From Roseomonas sp. KE2513 (lineage in GTDB: Bacteria; Pseudomonadota; Alphaproteobacteria; Acetobacterales; Acetobacteraceae), in the NCBI RefSeq assembly GCF_016107305.1, contig NZ_RCVR01000002.1, forward strand, positions 248,001 through 312,000: a stretch of DNA of 64,000 bases, written 5' to 3'. The position numbers were made by a program, and so were the translations under genes. The notes beneath the pieces were generated by a model. It was not told the DNA's origin and searched no databases. It saw only the letters and a list, made by a program, of their open reading frames with translations. Position 1 is the first letter of the stretch, and the number at the start of each line of letters is the position of its first letter. This document shows positions 8,801 through 18,192 of this stretch, piece by piece.

Positions 8801-9811
8801 GTGCAGCCCAATATTCCCGCCTCCGCCGCGCCGCCGACCCTGCAGGTACGGAACCTGCGGACGCATTTCTTCACGCGTGCCGGGGTGGTGCCGGCGGTGA
8901 ATGACGTGTCCCTCAATGTCGGGCGCGGCAAGGTGCTCGGGCTGGTCGGCGAATCCGGCTCGGGCAAGACCGTGACCGGCTTCTCCATCATGCGGCTGGT
9001 GGACGAGCCCGGGCGGATCGTGGGCGGCGAGATCCTGTTCGGCGGGCGGGACCTGGCGAAGGCTTCGGAAGAGGAGATGCGGCAGCTCCGGGGGAACCGG
9101 GTTGCCATGATCTTCCAGGACCCGATGATGACGCTGAACCCGGTCCTGCGCATCGACACGCAGATGATCGAGACGATGCAGGCGCATCGGAAGATCAGCC
9201 ACGAGGACGCGCGGCAGCGGGCGCGGGACACGCTGGGGATGGTTGGCATCCCCTCCCCCGACGAGCGGCTGAAGTCCTATCCGCACCAGTTCTCGGGCGG
9301 CATGCGCCAGCGCGTGGCGATCGCGATCGCGCTGCTGCACGAGCCGGAGCTGATCGTGGCGGACGAGCCGACGACGGCGCTGGACGTGACCATCCAGGGG
9401 CAGATCCTGGCCGAGGTGCAGAAGCTTGCGGCAACAACCGGCACCTCGATCATCTGGATCACGCACGACCTTTCCGTGGTGGCCGGGCTCGCGGACGACA
9501 TCGCCGTGATGTACGCGGGGGAGATCGCGGAATACGGCGCGGTCGACGACGTGCTGGACCATCCGCTCCACCCCTATACGCACGGGCTTCTGGGCTCCGT
9601 GCCCAGCCGCAACAAGCGGGGACAGCCGCTGCTGCAGATCCCGGGGATGACCCCTTCCCTGCTGAACCTGCCGGCGGGCTGCCCCTTCCGCACGCGCTGC
9701 CCGCGGGCGGCGGAGGTCTGCGTGCAGTCCCCGCCCATGGCCGAGATCCTGCCCGCGCATGAGGCGCGGTGCTTCCGGCCGCATCTCGAGAACGCGGGAG
9801 TGGCCGCATGA
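8801..9811 (+). CDS. ABC transporter ATP-binding protein, DppD/OppD type
   Basis: A 336-residue cytoplasmic ATPase. Walker A is GESGSGKT (about residues 50-57), the Q-loop is [12 protein letters not shown], the signature is FSGGMRQR and Walker B is [12 protein letters not shown]. The C-terminal oligopeptide-transporter extension contains the Cys cluster [14 protein letters not shown], which in DppD/OppD homologs can bind an Fe-S cluster. The GTG start is one base after the permease stop, and the next ATPase overlaps the end by 4 bases, showing tight translational coupling. Confidence 0.92.
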   Translation: MQPNIPASAAPPTLQVRNLRTHFFTRAGVVPAVNDVSLNVGRGKVLGLVGESGSGKTVTGFSIMRLVDEPGRIVGGEILFGGRDLAKASEEEMRQLRGNRVAMIFQDPMMTLNPVLRIDTQMIETMQAHRKISHEDARQRARDTLGMVGIPSPDERLKSYPHQFSGGMRQRVAIAIALLHEPELIVADEPTTALDVTIQGQILAEVQKLAATTGTSIIWITHDLSVVAGLADDIAVMYAGEIAEYGAVDDVLDHPLHPYTHGLLGSVPSRNKRGQPLLQIPGMTPSLLNLPAGCPFRTRCPRAAEVCVQSPPMAEILPAHEARCFRPHLENAGVAA

Positions 9812-10872
9812 GCGCGACGGTTGAGGCCCCGGTGGCTTTCGCGCGCGGGGCGGATGCGGAGAAGCTGATCGAGGTGGTGGGTGTTTCCCGCCGCTTCGCC
9901 AAGCGGCTGGACTTCGCCGGGAAGATCGCGGCCAAGCTGGGTGCGCCGCTGCGCGATGAGGTCGTGCACGCGGTGGACAAGGTGGACCTGACCATCCGCC
10001 GCGGCGAGGTGGTGGGGCTCGTCGGTGAATCCGGCTGCGGGAAGTCCACCCTCGGGCGGATGGTGGCGGGCATCATGCCGCCCTCGGACGGGGCGATTCT
10101 TTGGAAAGGCCAGGACCGGACGGGGCTGCATGGGAAGGAAGCGCGGGCGGCGATGCTGCAGGCGCAGATGATCTTCCAAGACCCGATGTCCTCGCTGAAC
10201 CCGCGCCTGAAGGTGGCTGAGATCATCGGCGAGGCGCCGCTCTTCCACGGGCTGACGACGCGGGCCGGCTTCTCCGCCTATGTGGACGAGCAGATGCGGC
10301 GGGCGGGGCTCGATCCGGCTTTCAAGGCGCGCTACCCGCACCAGTTCTCGGGCGGGCAGCGGCAGCGCATCGGCATCGCGCGGGCGCTGGCGGTGCAGCC
10401 GGAGTTCCTTGTCTGCGACGAGTCCGTGGCGGCGCTGGACGTATCGATCCAGGCGCAGGTGCTGAACCTGTTCATGCGGCTGCGGCAGGAGCTCAACCTC
10501 ACCTACCTCTTCATCTCGCATGACCTCGGCGTGGTGGAGCACCTGAGTGACCGGGTGGTGATCATGTATCTCGGCCGCGTGGTGGAGGAGGCGCCGACGG
10601 AGACGGTCTTCGCCCGTGCCAACCACCCCTACACGCAGTCTCTGCTGTCGGCGGTGCCGAAGATCGAGGCGCGGAAGAAGGCCTTTGCGACGGTGAAGGG
10701 GGAGATCCCTTCCCCGCTCAACCCGCCGGCGGGCTGCCATTTCCATCCGCGCTGCCCGCATGCCTTCGACCGCTGCCGGGTGGAGATCCCCGCCTTGCAG
10801 GAGGTGGCGCCCGGGCATCGCAGCCGGTGCCACCTGAACGACCTGCCCAATCATGGGGGGCAGCCGGTCTGA
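9808..10872 (+). CDS. ABC transporter ATP-binding protein, DppF/OppF type
   Basis: A 354-residue ATPase that pairs with the preceding one. Walker A is GESGCGKS, the Q-loop MIFQDPMSSLNP, the signature FSGGQRQR, Walker B LVCDESVAALD (with the usual P replaced by S after DE), and the C terminus has the oligopeptide-transporter Cys motif CHFHPRCPHAFDRC. ATG 9808 was chosen because it overlaps the upstream stop as ATGA; 13 codons further upstream are open but add nothing conserved. It completes a full importer: three binding proteins, two permeases, two ATPases. Confidence 0.92.
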   Translation: MSATVEAPVAFARGADAEKLIEVVGVSRRFAKRLDFAGKIAAKLGAPLRDEVVHAVDKVDLTIRRGEVVGLVGESGCGKSTLGRMVAGIMPPSDGAILWKGQDRTGLHGKEARAAMLQAQMIFQDPMSSLNPRLKVAEIIGEAPLFHGLTTRAGFSAYVDEQMRRAGLDPAFKARYPHQFSGGQRQRIGIARALAVQPEFLVCDESVAALDVSIQAQVLNLFMRLRQELNLTYLFISHDLGVVEHLSDRVVIMYLGRVVEEAPTETVFARANHPYTQSLLSAVPKIEARKKAFATVKGEIPSPLNPPAGCHFHPRCPHAFDRCRVEIPALQEVAPGHRSRCHLNDLPNHGGQPV

Positions 10873-10985
10873 TGCGGGCGGCTCTCGTTCTGCTGGCACT
10901 GCTCGGCCTTGCCGCCTGCGAGGGGCGGGAGGGGTCGCGCGGGCCCTATGTCGGTGGTAGTGGCGGGGTCAACTATCTCCGCTGA
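10872..10985 (+). CDS. Tiny predicted lipoprotein (37 aa), last gene of the transporter operon
   Basis: The ATG at 10872 overlaps the stop of the upstream ATPase (TGATG). The 37-residue product begins MRAALVLLALLGLAAC, a textbook lipoprotein signal with lipobox LAAC, so the mature part would be only about 22 residues, Gly/Arg rich and ending NYLR. Such micro-lipoproteins are easily missed because of size. Function unknown; position suggests co-expression with the importer or a simple passenger role. The overlap and signal peptide make chance occurrence unlikely. Confidence 0.65.
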   Translation: MRAALVLLALLGLAACEGREGSRGPYVGGSGGVNYLR

Positions 10986-10995
10986 GGAAACAAGC

Positions 10996-11376
10996 ATGGC
11001 CCGCTTCGCCTTCGACCACGTCCACCTGCGCAGCCCCGATCCGGACGCGACGGCGGCTTGGTTCGTCGAGCACCTCACGGCGGAGCAGAAGGGACGGAAC
11101 GAGGGGCCGACGAGCCTGCGGGTGACCCTCGATCTCGGTGGCGTGGACGTCTTCATCGACCGGGTCCCGCCCACGACCCCCGGTTGTCCGCCGGCGCCCT
11201 TCCTGGGAATTGAGCACCTGGCCGTGACGGTGAAGGGCATCGACGCCGTCATCGAAGAAATGCGGTCCAAGGGCGTGCGCGTGGTGATGGAGCCGAACGA
11301 CGTTCGGCCGGGCACGCGCATCGCCTTCATCGAGGGGCCGGAGAACGTGCGGGTGGAGTTGCTCGAGCGGAGCTAG
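10996..11376 (+). CDS. VOC (glyoxalase/bleomycin-resistance/dioxygenase) superfamily protein
   Basis: A 126-residue single-module VOC protein. Metal-ligand-like residues appear in FDHVHLRSPDPDATAAWF (first beta strand, His), IEHLAVTVKG (second half, His) and IEGPENVRVELLE (terminal Glu), the usual H-H-E pattern of glyoxalase I and extradiol dioxygenases. ATG 10996 was chosen for the GAGGAA ribosome site 7 bases upstream. It ends convergently with the DinB gene, the two stop codons sharing CTAG. Substrate unknown. Confidence 0.85.
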   Translation: MARFAFDHVHLRSPDPDATAAWFVEHLTAEQKGRNEGPTSLRVTLDLGGVDVFIDRVPPTTPGCPPAPFLGIEHLAVTVKGIDAVIEEMRSKGVRVVMEPNDVRPGTRIAFIEGPENVRVELLERS

Positions 11377-11882
11377 GCGGCGTCCAGCACGAGGAACAGG
11401 TCGGTGTCGCCGGTATCCTCGCCGGCGGCAGTCAGCAGTGCGTGGGCCTGGCCGCGGTGATGGGTCTGGTGGTTGAAGAAGTGAGTGACCAGCAGGGCGC
11501 GGGGGCGCGTGACCTCCCGCCGCGCGGCGCCGCTGGTCCAGGTGAGATCGCCGGCCAGCCATTCGGGTGAGAGGCGGGCAGTCCATTCGGTGATGCGGGC
11601 GTCCATGGCCGCGCGCCGGCGGACCAGGGCGTCGAAGTCGGGTTCCAGGCCGGTGCTGGCCTGGCCGCCGCCGATGGGGGGCTTCTCGCCGCCATCGAAG
11701 CGGGACATCCACTGCATGTCGCCCCAGAGAAGATGGTTCAGCGTGCCGTGGAGGCTGCCGAAGAAGGCGCCGCGGTTCTCGCGCCGGGCGGCGTCCGGCA
11801 GGCGGGCGGCGGCGGTGAGGAGACGACAATTCATCTCCGCGTTGTAGGCCGCCATCATGCGGCACCAGTCCGGCGTGATCAT
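11373..11882 (-). CDS. DinB family protein (putative metal-dependent hydrolase/transferase)
   Basis: A 169-residue four-helix-bundle protein. The three metal-binding His of the DinB/YfiT fold are visible in LNHLLWGDMQW and FNHQTHHRGQ. DinB proteins act as thiol-dependent S-transferases or damage-inducible proteins of unknown role. The ATG at 11882 overlaps the upstream double-GNAT stop by one base (TGATG), so the genes are translationally coupled; a longer open frame to 11969 has no coding character. Confidence 0.88.
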   Translation of the reverse strand: MITPDWCRMMAAYNAEMNCRLLTAAARLPDAARRENRGAFFGSLHGTLNHLLWGDMQWMSRFDGGEKPPIGGGQASTGLEPDFDALVRRRAAMDARITEWTARLSPEWLAGDLTWTSGAARREVTRPRALLVTHFFNHQTHHRGQAHALLTAAGEDTGDTDLFLVLDAA

Positions 11883-12880
11883 CAGGGCCTTTTCCAGAAG
11901 AAGACCGTGTCGAGCGGCTGGCGGTCGTGGCCCAGCGCGTAACCGGGCACGCGGCCGGTCTCCTGCCATCCGAGGCTGCGGTAGAGGCGCTCGGCATCAC
12001 CGCCTGCCTCTGTATCCAGCACCAAAAGCCTCCGGCCGATGCCGCGCGCGGTCTGCTCGGCGCGTCGGATGAGGGCGCGGCCGATGCCGCGGCGGCGGAA
12101 GGCGGGGTCCACGAGCACTTTCGCCACCTCCGCTCGATGGGGGGCGTTGGGCTGCTGGGCGAGGACGAGTTGCACGGTGCCGGCGAGTTGGCCGTCGCAC
12201 CAGGCTCCGAGAAGGACCTTGGCGCCGGTTGCGACGTCGGCGGAAACGCCCCGCCAGAAGGCGCGGGCGACCTCGGGCGAGAGGGGCGGCAGGTAGGAGA
12301 CGGAGGCGCCGGCCGCGACACAGGCAACGAGGATCTCGGCCAGGCGGCGCTCCGCGCTGGAGGCCGCGGCGGCGTCCAGCACCTCCACCACCACGCCGGT
12401 CGCGGGCTTGGCATAGCGAAATTCGAGGGAGTTCGAGATGTCGTCGAGGATGCGGATGGAGCCGGCGCGGACATAGCCACGCTTTTCGTAGAAGCGGTGC
12501 GCGGCCTCGAAGCGGGTGTCGGTCCAGAGGATCATGCGCTTTGCGCCGTGGGCGACGGCATGGGCCTCGGCGCGGTCGAGCAGGGCATGCGCGAGGCCGG
12601 TACCGCGGGCAGATTTGGCGACGTACATGCGGCCGATTTCCCAGGCCTCGTCGTCATCCCGCAGCGGGCGGGTGGCGACCATGCCGACGATGGCGCCATC
12701 CGCTTCGGCAGCCCAGAGGGCACCGCCGACCTTTTCAAAGTGGGTCGCAAGCGCGCGAAGTTCGGGAACCTCGGCGTCCACGTCGAGAACGCAGTTGGGG
12801 TACTCGGCCCAGGCATCACCGATGAGGCGGATGAAGCCATCCGCGTCGGCGTCGGTGCCGGGGCGGATGGCGGGGGTCAT
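11882..12880 (-). CDS. Fused tandem GNAT acetyltransferase (two domains)
   Basis: A 332-residue protein made of two complete GNAT modules. The first (about residues 1-155) has MYVAKSARGTGLAHALLDRA as the acetyl-CoA loop (R-x-x-G-x-G/A variant) and ends with FYEKRGYVRAG. The second (about 165-332) has VLVDPAFRRRGIGRALIRRA and ends LYRSLGWQETG. Each has its own acyl-CoA pyrophosphate loop, so both may be active. The gene overlaps its neighbours on both sides (ATGA with the aminotransferase upstream, TGATG with dinB downstream). Acceptor substrate unknown. Confidence 0.88.
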   Translation of the reverse strand: MTPAIRPGTDADADGFIRLIGDAWAEYPNCVLDVDAEVPELRALATHFEKVGGALWAAEADGAIVGMVATRPLRDDDEAWEIGRMYVAKSARGTGLAHALLDRAEAHAVAHGAKRMILWTDTRFEAAHRFYEKRGYVRAGSIRILDDISNSLEFRYAKPATGVVVEVLDAAAASSAERRLAEILVACVAAGASVSYLPPLSPEVARAFWRGVSADVATGAKVLLGAWCDGQLAGTVQLVLAQQPNAPHRAEVAKVLVDPAFRRRGIGRALIRRAEQTARGIGRRLLVLDTEAGGDAERLYRSLGWQETGRVPGYALGHDRQPLDTVFFWKRP

Positions 12881-14079
12881 GACAGGCCCTGGCAGAAGGC
12901 CTGGATGCGGGCGCAGGCCTCGCGCAGCGTTTCCGTATCCGTCGCGTAGGAGAGGCGGATATAGGGGCTCATGGCATAGGCGGTGCCGGAGACGGTGGCG
13001 ACGTGGTTCTCCTCAAGCAGGGCCATGGCCACGTCCTCGTCCGTCCCAAGGCGCCGGCCGCCGGCGGTGGTGCGGCCGAGGAGGCCGGCAACGCTGGGAT
13101 AGACGTAGAAGGCGCCTTCCGGACGGTGGCACTGGATGCCCGGTGCCTCGTTCAGCATCTCCACCACGAGGTCGCGGCGGGCGCGGTAGAGGGCGCGGCG
13201 CTCCTCCACCGTGTCCTGCGGGCCGTCCAGAGCGGCGATGGTGGCGGCCTGGGCGACGGTGGCGATGCCGTTCGTCGTCTGGCTCTGCATGTTGGTCATG
13301 GCCTTGATCAGCGCACGCGGCCCGCCGCAGAAGCCGACGCGCCAGCCGGTCATAGCGTAGGTCTTGGAGGCGCCGCTTACGGTGAGCACGCGATCCTTCA
13401 GGCCGGGCTCGACGGCGGCGATGCTGTGGAAGCCGGTCTCGACGTAGGAGATGTGCTCGTACATCTCGTCCGACATCACCCAGACATGGGGATGGCGCAT
13501 CAGCACGGCGGCGAGCGCGGCCACCTCATCGCGCGTGAGGGCGGCGCCGGAAGGATTGTTGGGGAAGTTCAGCACGACCCACTTCGTGCGCGGGGTGATG
13601 GCGGCGTCGAGGTCTTCGGGGCGGAGCTTGAAGCCGTTGTTCTGCGGGCAGGGAACAAGCACGGGCACGCCGCCGGCGAGCTTGCCGATATCGGCATAGG
13701 CGGACCAGAAGGGGGTGGGAATGACGATTTCGTCGCCCGCATCGACGGTGGCGAGGATGCCGTCCAGGATCACCTGCTTGCCGCCATTCCCGATCATGAT
13801 TTCGTCGAGGGCGTAGTCGAGGCCGTTCTCGCGCTTGAACTTGCGCTGGACGGCGGCCTTCAGCTCGGGCCAGCCGTCGTTGGGGGGGTACTTGGTCTTC
13901 CCCGCCAGGGCGGCCTCGTGCGCGGCCTCGATGGCGTGGGTCGGGGTGGCGAAGTCGGGCTCGCCGATCGTCAGGCTGATGACCTTGTGGCCGGCCTCAC
14001 GCAGCTCGCGCGCGCGGAGGGACATGCGGGATGAGCCGGAGAGGGTGATCTCCTGCAGCCTCTGGGCGAGGGCGGGCAT
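12877..14079 (-). CDS. Aspartate-type aminotransferase (class I, subgroup Ib), paralog A
   Basis: A 400-residue PLP aminotransferase. Lys239 in SGASKTYAMTGWR is the Schiff-base lysine, NFPNNPSGA holds the conserved substrate-carboxylate Asn, Asp204 in SDEMYEH contacts the PLP ring nitrogen, and the final Arg of IRLSYATD binds the alpha-carboxylate. Length and motifs match the Ib aspartate/prephenate aminotransferases. It heads a three-gene minus-strand operon with the double GNAT and dinB. A second, equally long paralog lies at 16111. Confidence 0.92.
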   Translation of the reverse strand: MPALAQRLQEITLSGSSRMSLRARELREAGHKVISLTIGEPDFATPTHAIEAAHEAALAGKTKYPPNDGWPELKAAVQRKFKRENGLDYALDEIMIGNGGKQVILDGILATVDAGDEIVIPTPFWSAYADIGKLAGGVPVLVPCPQNNGFKLRPEDLDAAITPRTKWVVLNFPNNPSGAALTRDEVAALAAVLMRHPHVWVMSDEMYEHISYVETGFHSIAAVEPGLKDRVLTVSGASKTYAMTGWRVGFCGGPRALIKAMTNMQSQTTNGIATVAQAATIAALDGPQDTVEERRALYRARRDLVVEMLNEAPGIQCHRPEGAFYVYPSVAGLLGRTTAGGRRLGTDEDVAMALLEENHVATVSGTAYAMSPYIRLSYATDTETLREACARIQAFCQGLS

Positions 14080-14147
14080 TCGGGATGTTCCAGTGTGGGC
14101 GGTGCTTTGAGGGGGCGGAAACTAGGCCCCGGGCGGCGCCTCGCCAA

Positions 14148-14163
14148 CCCCGCCTCAGCGGGG
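14148..14163 (-). terminator. Short GC hairpin after the lysR gene
   Basis: CCCCGC/GCGGGG, 6 bp with loop CTCA, just beyond the lysR stop. Only a TT pair follows on the minus strand, so this is a weak terminator candidate. Confidence 0.35.
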
Positions 14164-14166
14164 CCT

Positions 14167-15054
14167 TCAGGGCGGCAGGCCGCGCTCGCGCAGCATGGCG
14201 GCGACGTGGTCGGTGAAGGCGCGGACCTTGGGAACCATGAGACGGTTGGTCGGGTAGACGGCGAAGATGCCGCTCTCCGGCGTCTCGCAGGCGGGCAGGA
14301 CGCGCTGCAGCCCGCCGGAGGCGATCGCGTCCGCCACGGCCCAGTCCGGGATCGCCGCCAGGCCGACGCCGGCGACGGCCGCGGCGCGGAGGGATTCGGC
14401 GTGGTCGGTCAGCAGGACCGGGCGGATCGCGACGGTTTCGCTACCCAGGCGCCAGGTGTCGCGCCATGGGAGCGGCGCGAAGCCGATGCAGCGATGGCGC
14501 GCGACGTCGCCGGGCACGGCCGGGGCGCCGTGCTGGGCCAGATAGCCGGGCGAGGCCACGATAACGACGCGGGAGGTGGCCAGGCGCCGCACGACGAGCC
14601 CCGGCGCTGGCGCTTCCGTCACGCGGATGGCGAGGTCGAAGCCGTCCTCGACCAGCCGGACGAGGCCGGCGGCCTCGACGAGGTCGATCTCGACGGCCGG
14701 GTGGGCCGCAAGGAAGGCGGCGAGGCCGGGCATGAGGTGGCGGGCCGCGAAGCACTCCGGGGCCGCAACGCGCAGCCGGCCGGCCGGAGCCTCCTGCAGG
14801 GCCTGGGCTTCCAGCCGCGCGGCCTCCTCCTCGCGCAGCAGGAGGCGGCAGCGGGCGTAGAAGGCACGGCCGGCCTCGGTGGGCTGCACCTTGCGCGTGC
14901 TGCGGTCCAGCAGGCGAACGCCAAGGCGATCCTCGAGGGCGCGGACGGTCTCGCTGACGGAGGACTTGGCGGTTTGCAGCCGCTCGGCGGCAGCGGTGAA
15001 GCTGCCGGCCTCCACCACCCGGACAAAGGCTTCGATGCCGAGGAAGGCCCGCAT
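14167..15054 (-). CDS. LysR family transcriptional regulator
   Basis: A 295-residue LTTR with the classical N-terminal winged helix-turn-helix (FVRVVEAGSFTAAAERLQTAKSSV... region at residues 9-35, with LEDRLGVRLLDRSTRKV following) and a C-terminal periplasmic-binding-like effector domain. It is divergent from a cupin gene; a perfect 7-bp inverted repeat sits between them, so the cupin is the probable target. The sequence type (LDRSTRKVQPTEAG, single KSSVSE recognition helix) is that of the large CrgA/YafC-like LTTR group. Confidence 0.92.
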   Translation of the reverse strand: MRAFLGIEAFVRVVEAGSFTAAAERLQTAKSSVSETVRALEDRLGVRLLDRSTRKVQPTEAGRAFYARCRLLLREEEAARLEAQALQEAPAGRLRVAAPECFAARHLMPGLAAFLAAHPAVEIDLVEAAGLVRLVEDGFDLAIRVTEAPAPGLVVRRLATSRVVIVASPGYLAQHGAPAVPGDVARHRCIGFAPLPWRDTWRLGSETVAIRPVLLTDHAESLRAAAVAGVGLAAIPDWAVADAIASGGLQRVLPACETPESGIFAVYPTNRLMVPKVRAFTDHVAAMLRERGLPP

Positions 15055-15063
15055 GTGCGCAGT

Positions 15064-15079
15064 GTTCGCCAGGGCGAAC
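15064..15079. promoter_or_regulatory. Perfect palindrome between lysR and cupin gene (candidate LysR operator)
   Basis: GTTCGCC-AG-GGCGAAC, 7-bp arms, 10 bases upstream of the lysR start and 92 bases upstream of the cupin start. Position in a divergent LTTR promoter fits an autoregulatory site; binding is inferred. Confidence 0.55.
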
Positions 15080-15170
15080 GGGCTGTCCAGAACGAGAAAC
15101 TGCCCGGCGCGCGGGTAATGCCGCAGTCTGCTTGGGCGGGATGGATGCCCGTCATGGAGAGGAGAGAGGG

Positions 15171-15629
15171 ATGTTGGACGTGATGGATCGGCCGGTCGGC
15201 GTGCAGGCCCCGGGTGAGGGCGAGGCGCTGGATGTCTTCGGTGCGAAGATGGTGGTGAAGGCAGAGCCCGGCTCGCACGGCCTGTTCCTCGGCGAGCACC
15301 TGACGCCGCCTGGCTTCTTCGTGCCGCCGCACGTGCATGGCGAGGATACCGAAGTCTTCTACATCCTGGAGGGCGAGCTGACCGTGTTCGATGGGGTGGC
15401 AGAGCGGCGGCACGGGCCAGGGACGACGGTGACGCTGCCCGCGGGATCGCGCCACGCCTTCCGCAATGACACGGCGGGGCTGGTCCGCTTCCTGGTGATG
15501 GCCACCCCGGGCGTGCAAAGCCTGGAGATGTTCCGGCACTTCGACCGCGCGGGCCGGGCGGCGCCTGGCGGGCTGACGCCGCCAGAGATCGGCGCGATCT
15601 GCGGGCAGTACGGCGTCAACATGGGCTGA
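15171..15629 (+). CDS. Cupin domain protein
   Basis: A 152-residue single-domain cupin. Motif 1 is PPHVHGEDTEVFYILEGELT (HxH, then E and G) and motif 2 is LPAGSRHAFRN, with three His and one Glu as metal ligands. The C-terminal part (MFRHFDRAGRAAP) resembles quercetin-dioxygenase-like cupins. ATG 15171 was chosen because a long purine-rich GGAGAGGAGAGAGGG precedes it. Likely controlled by the divergent LysR gene. Could be a dioxygenase, isomerase or binding protein; unresolved. Confidence 0.85.
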   Translation: MLDVMDRPVGVQAPGEGEALDVFGAKMVVKAEPGSHGLFLGEHLTPPGFFVPPHVHGEDTEVFYILEGELTVFDGVAERRHGPGTTVTLPAGSRHAFRNDTAGLVRFLVMATPGVQSLEMFRHFDRAGRAAPGGLTPPEIGAICGQYGVNMG

Positions 15630-15673
15630 GCAGGAGCTGGGCAGGCCGGGTGCGGCTCAGATAACTCCGGCGC

Positions 15674-16054
15674 TCACGCTGGATGCCGGCCGGGCCATTC
15701 GTAGAGAAGGTCGTACTCGGCCTCGCCAGTCAGGTGGAAGCCGGCGCGCTCGTAGAAGCGGGCGGCAGGGCTTTCCTTCAGGACCTCCAGGCGCACCGGG
15801 CGGCCCGGGCGCTCGGCCAGGATGGCGTCCAGGACTACGCGACCGAGGCCACGTCCCTGCGCTCGGGGTTCGAGGTAGAAGGAGTGGATCTCGCGATGGC
15901 AGGGGTGGTCCACCACCGCGACGCAGCCGAGGAAATGGCCCTCCTCCTCAATCAGGCGGAAAGCGGCGGGGTCGAAGGCGGCACGCATCCGGGCGCGGCG
16001 GCGGGCAGGATCGAAGCGCCCTACCCGCTCCAGATGCGCGCGCATGACGCGCAT
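15674..16054 (-). CDS. GNAT family N-acetyltransferase (true start probably further upstream)
   Basis: The part with an ATG start is 126 residues and carries the GNAT acyl-CoA loop as FYLEPRAQGRGLGRVVLD and the terminal FYERAGFHLTGE. In-frame sequence immediately upstream (16055-16114) reads as a normal GNAT first strand and helix (FAFRPATEGDFEPLLDLS), so the ATG at 16054 would delete part of the fold. The only in-frame start candidate covering it is CTG at 16114, which overlaps the stop of the upstream aminotransferase. The conservative ATG coordinate is given here. Substrate unknown. Confidence 0.78.
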   Translation of the reverse strand: MRVMRAHLERVGRFDPARRRARMRAAFDPAAFRLIEEEGHFLGCVAVVDHPCHREIHSFYLEPRAQGRGLGRVVLDAILAERPGRPVRLEVLKESPAARFYERAGFHLTGEAEYDLLYEWPGRHPA

Positions 16055-16110
16055 CGAGAGGTCGAGCAGGGGCTCGAAGTCACCCTCCGTCGCGGGGCGG
16101 AAGGCGAAGC

Positions 16111-17403
<1,293 letters not shown>

Positions 17404-18192
17404 CTAGTCGCGCGGACGCAACAACCAGCCGACCGCGGCGAGAGTGACGCCCGCGGCCGCCAGGAGGAGCGTGGCCAGGGCGTTGACCTCGGGCGTCATG
17501 CCGAGGCGTAGCATGGAGAAGAGGGCGACCGGCAGGGTGGTGCCGGCGGGGCCGGAGACGAAGGAGGCGAGCACCACGTCGTCCAGCGAGAGGGTGAAGG
17601 CGAGGAGCCAGGCGGCGGCGAGGCTCGGCGCCATCAGGGGCAGGGTGACGGTGGCGAAGGCCGTGGCCGGGCCGGCGCCGAGGTCCCGGGCGGCCTCCTC
17701 CAGTTCCCGGTCCCGGGAGGCGAGGCGCGACTGGATGACCACGGCCGCGTAGGCGGTGCCGAGGGTGGCGTGGGCCAGCAGGACGGTCAGGGCCCCGCGG
17801 CCCTCCGGCCAGCCCGTCGCGCCCTCGAGCGCCACGAAAAGGAGGAGGAGGGAGAGGCCGGTCACGACCTCCGGCAGGATCAGCGGGGCGCCGGCCAGGG
17901 CGCCGAGGGCCGCGCGGCCGGCGAAGGGGCCGTGGCGGGCGAGAACCCAGCCGGTGGCGCCGCCGAGGAGGACGGCCAGGGTGGCGGCGCCGGCGGCGAC
18001 GCGGAGGGAGAGCCAGGCGGCCTCCAGCAGGCGCGTATTGGCGGCAAGGGCCGTGAACCAGCGTGTGGAGAAGCCGCCCCAGTGGAAGGGAACCGGGTCG
18101 GCCGAGAAGGCGTAGGCGACGAGCAGCCCCACCGGTAGCCAGAGGAAGGCGAGGCCGGCCCACATGGCGACCCGGAGCCAGCGCGGCGTCAT
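17404..18192 (-). CDS. potI: Polyamine-type ABC permease, PotC/PotI-like
   Basis: A 262-residue inner-membrane protein with six hydrophobic segments and the EAA loop (LEEAARDLGAGPATAFATVTLPLM). The WGGFSTRWFTALAAN stretch after the first helix and the SLDDVVLASFVSGPAGTTLPV stretch after the EAA loop are characteristic of PotC/PotI. It is the last gene of a four-gene operon and overlaps the preceding permease by 4 bases. Polyamine specificity is inferred from the binding protein of the operon. Confidence 0.88.
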   Translation of the reverse strand: MTPRWLRVAMWAGLAFLWLPVGLLVAYAFSADPVPFHWGGFSTRWFTALAANTRLLEAAWLSLRVAAGAATLAVLLGGATGWVLARHGPFAGRAALGALAGAPLILPEVVTGLSLLLLFVALEGATGWPEGRGALTVLLAHATLGTAYAAVVIQSRLASRDRELEEAARDLGAGPATAFATVTLPLMAPSLAAAWLLAFTLSLDDVVLASFVSGPAGTTLPVALFSMLRLGMTPEVNALATLLLAAAGVTLAAVGWLLRPRD

